Shown here piece after piece: positions 22,974 to 25,069 of a DNA stretch of 25,069 nucleotides; position 1 is the first letter of the stretch; the number at the start of each line of letters is the position of its first letter. Both the position numbers and the translations under genes were made by a program. The notes beneath the pieces were generated by a model, which saw only the letters and a program-made list of their open reading frames with translations, was not told the origin of the DNA and made no database searches. The stretch is from assembly GCA_964512485.1 (NCBI GenBank), contig CAZEHJ010000056.1, positions 1 to 25,069 on the forward strand, written 5' to 3'. The DNA comes from CAZEHJ01 sp964512485 (GTDB lineage: Bacteria; Bacteroidota; Rhodothermia; Rhodothermales; UBA10348).

Positions 22974-25069
22974 CTAGAGTGCAGCTTCGGGCCTGAAGTG
23001 TTTTGCAACCAGCATTTCGAGAACGAGAAATAACAACGCGAGGCCCAAAAAGACGTTCCAGAGTTCCAGTCCCGTCCGAGCAGCCCGCAGTTGTTCTTCC
23101 AGCGTAGTCGACCCGGTTAGCGTCAGGTCCATTACGGATACGTCTGAACCGCTGAGTTGTGACAGGTGCTCCGACACATCCTCTGGATCGGCGAGGGCCA
23201 GGTCGGATTCTGCCACCGGTAGATGTACCACAATTCGGCGAATAACGTCCCCTCCCGCCAGGATTTCATAGGTACCTGGAAGGAAAAATGAACCGGTCAG
23301 ATTAAGTACGACACCCCCGAAAACCCTTCTCTGCTCTGGAATGAATTCCTGACCTGACACATCACGGACAGTCAAAGTGATGTTGTCATCGATCCCGGCC
23401 AGCAACAGCTGCATGGAAGAGCCGGCCGTCATCGCGTCGCCACTTACCGATCCCGTCGCGGAGAGGTAATACAACGATCTGTAAATCATCGGAATGAACA
23501 GACCCCGCACGGGAAAATCACTCCAGGTCGTGCCGGCTTCGACGGTATAGAAAAGCACCGAGCCCTGCCCCGAACGAATTTCCTGGAGGAATGGAATACC
23601 TCCGGTCAACGCGATGATATTCTGCTCTGCGCCACTACCCGGTGTGTATGCGAGAGATCGAAAAATAACAGGTTGCTCCAGTTGTGGACGCCGGCCGCTT
23701 TGATCCGGCTCGAACATCCCTTCGAACAGCGGATGGTCAACATCAACCTGATCAAACGCTCCGATCATCTGATCTCCAGACTCAGCACCCGTGAAGCCAG
23801 ATATACTGCCGCCTCCCAGATCGCCTAGAAGATCATTGTAGTCTGATATTTGAATGTTGTCTCCGGCAAAAAGCAGAAGACCGCCTCCGGACTCGACATA
23901 CTGGGCCAACGCCGCACGTTCACCGGACGACAAGGTGGTGACTCCCGCAAGTATGACCGTGTCATAACCCCCGAGAGAGGTCCCTGCCAGGGCGGTTTCA
24001 TCAATTTCATCTGTGATAAATCGTGCTGCTCCTGTGGCCAGCGCGCTTGAAAGACTCAACCGAATAAAGTCGCTCCGCGCTCCTGTGCCGGTAGCAATCA
24101 AGATGCTCCGCTCTTCTGGCACGTGAAGCGTAAACTGCCTGCGGTTGTCGAACAGATACTGATTGTCATCGATCTCGATGTGCCCTTCAAGCCAACCTCT
24201 GCCTCTGGGCGAGGCGACAAATCGGGCAGTAGCTGAGGAGTTGGCCTGGACATCCACAGTGGCCTGCGCAATTCGCTCACCTTCCATAAACAGTGAGGCC
24301 ACAATTCCACGAACGTCATCGCTGCCGTAGTTGGCAAATCTCGCCTCGAACTGTACCGGCTGACCTTCCGTAATTATCTGGCTCAGGACTTCTACATCGG
24401 TCACGGCGACGTTTCCCCGTCCATCCGTGCCAAGAGGCAGCAGTATCAGACGGATACCGGGGTCCACATTGAAAGATGTCGAGTCGGTAAACATGCTCGT
24501 CTGGAAGTCAGAAACCACGAACAGGTCGCGATTCAGATTCGGCCTGGAAGCCAGATCACGGGCAGCAGACTCGATGGCTGCAGTCAGTTTTTCGCTGCCT
24601 ACCACCGGAGCAATCTCTGAGACGGCCTCGATGGCTGAGGCCTGATTCTGGTGAAAAACTCCGGAGGTGGATTGACCGGGTGATGCGAGAACCATGAGTT
24701 CATCTCCCGACTCGAATTCGTTGAGCAACCCCGTTACAATGGCCTTTGCCTGATCCAGATACGCTCCACTTCCGTCGCGCAGTGTCATGGAGGTTGAGTT
24801 GTCGATCACAACGGCTGAGGACGTCCTCCCCCGCCCTCCGAGTTTGCCGACGAGCGTTCCTCGCAGCGTAGGCCTCGCAAACGAGAGTACCAGGAACGCT
24901 ATGGCAAGTGTTCTGAGCGCCAGAAGAAGCCACTGTTTGATCCGCACCCGCTGCATCGTGCTCTTCTTCAATTCGTGCAGAAAGGCCAACGAGCTGAAAT
25001 TCACCCGGCGTGGGCGCCTGAAGTTGAACAGGTGAATGATCAGTGGAATTGCCGCTGCCGCCAGACCCA
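22974..25069 (-). CDS. BatA/von Willebrand factor A-type membrane protein (5' end outside window)
   Basis: About 697 residues are visible. The frame runs through a GTG at 25002-25004 to the window edge, and the extra residues read IPLIIHLFNFRRPRRVNFSS, the typical N-terminal BatA membrane hairpin, so the GTG is not the start. Numbering from that GTG, a second membrane helix lies at about 24-44 (QWLLLALRTLAIAFLVLSFA). A VWA domain follows, with an intact metal-site motif DNSTS (68-72) and VVSDFQTS further on. A long beta-rich region includes a glutamine-amidotransferase-like part (VILAGVTTLSSGERAALAQY onward). The chain ends in one helix at about 645-665. Such proteins are common in Bacteroidota-type genomes, often near MoxR/Bat genes linked to envelope or stress functions. 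The role here is unknown. Confidence 0.88.
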   Translation of the reverse strand, partial: GLAAAAIPLIIHLFNFRRPRRVNFSSLAFLHELKKSTMQRVRIKQWLLLALRTLAIAFLVLSFARPTLRGTLVGKLGGRGRTSSAVVIDNSTSMTLRDGSGAYLDQAKAIVTGLLNEFESGDELMVLASPGQSTSGVFHQNQASAIEAVSEIAPVVGSEKLTAAIESAARDLASRPNLNRDLFVVSDFQTSMFTDSTSFNVDPGIRLILLPLGTDGRGNVAVTDVEVLSQIITEGQPVQFEARFANYGSDDVRGIVASLFMEGERIAQATVDVQANSSATARFVASPRGRGWLEGHIEIDDNQYLFDNRRQFTLHVPEERSILIATGTGARSDFIRLSLSSALATGAARFITDEIDETALAGTSLGGYDTVILAGVTTLSSGERAALAQYVESGGGLLLFAGDNIQISDYNDLLGDLGGGSISGFTGAESGDQMIGAFDQVDVDHPLFEGMFEPDQSGRRPQLEQPVIFRSLAYTPGSGAEQNIIALTGGIPFLQEIRSGQGSVLFYTVEAGTTWSDFPVRGLFIPMIYRSLYYLSATGSVSGDAMTAGSSMQLLLAGIDDNITLTVRDVSGQEFIPEQRRVFGGVVLNLTGSFFLPGTYEILAGGDVIRRIVVHLPVAESDLALADPEDVSEHLSQLSGSDVSVMDLTLTGSTTLEEQLRAARTGLELWNVFLGLALLFLVLEMLVAKHFRPEAAL

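Noticed and set aside
1..25069. Mobile elements, CRISPR arrays, tRNA or rRNA genes, attachment sites
   Set aside because: No transposase or integrase motif, no regular long repeat-spacer array, and no cloverleaf or rRNA-like sequence was seen by reading; all genes are core chromosomal types.

Overview
This window looks like a chromosomal core region in which every supported gene is read from the minus strand. Gene content suggests a diderm of the Bacteroidota/Rhodothermota/Balneolota assemblage. The reasons are a compact division and cell-wall (dcw) cluster without murF or ddl, an FtsI carrying PASTA domains, a BatA/von Willebrand-type membrane protein, and mostly weak or absent Shine-Dalgarno sequences with several TTG and GTG starts. 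That placement is inference from gene order and protein style, not from a marker RNA.

In transcription order (right to left) the layout is as follows. At 25069-21018 lie a BatA-type VWA membrane protein whose 5' end is outside the window, a small three-helix membrane protein with no recognised family, and the ribosome-associated GTPase HflX. At 20740-17942 lie a CBS-CBS-ACT (AcuB-like) protein and full-length gyrB. At 17885-14896, behind a candidate promoter, lie three tightly packed genes: a DPM/GtrB-type family 2 glycosyltransferase, a GT-B glycosyltransferase and a membrane-anchored SAM methyltransferase. They are probably a small envelope-glycan or lipid-linked sugar unit. pyrG (CTP synthase) follows at 14771-13074.

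After a 337-base non-coding stretch the dcw cluster runs to the left edge as mraZ, rsmH, ftsL, ftsI, murE, mraY, murD, ftsW, murG, murC and ftsQ (3' end cut by the window). Junctions from murE to ftsQ are very tight (0 to 17 bases, or a 4-base overlap), so one long transcript with translational coupling is likely. It makes the cytoplasmic UDP-MurNAc-peptide enzymes, lipid I and lipid II synthesis and the septal synthase FtsW/FtsI with its partners FtsQ and FtsL. MurE carries the DNPR motif typical of meso-diaminopimelate enzymes.

The non-coding stretch upstream of mraZ is the richest regulatory piece. It has a hairpin with a T-run suited to ending the pyrG transcript, a TTGACT/TACCTT promoter candidate, and two TGGGG boxes exactly 10 bases apart just after the -10, which is the signature of MraZ autoregulation. 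A second cluster of TGGG-like repeats lies on the other strand further upstream.

I did not find a clearly new multi-gene system. The items most worth a second look are: the HflX coding frame, which continues 5' of every ATG, GTG or TTG; a histone-H1-like basic tail on FtsL; the second TGGG repeat cluster; a TATAAT hexamer inside the loop of a perfect palindrome upstream of the glycosyltransferases; and unexplained hairpins around pyrG and gyrB.
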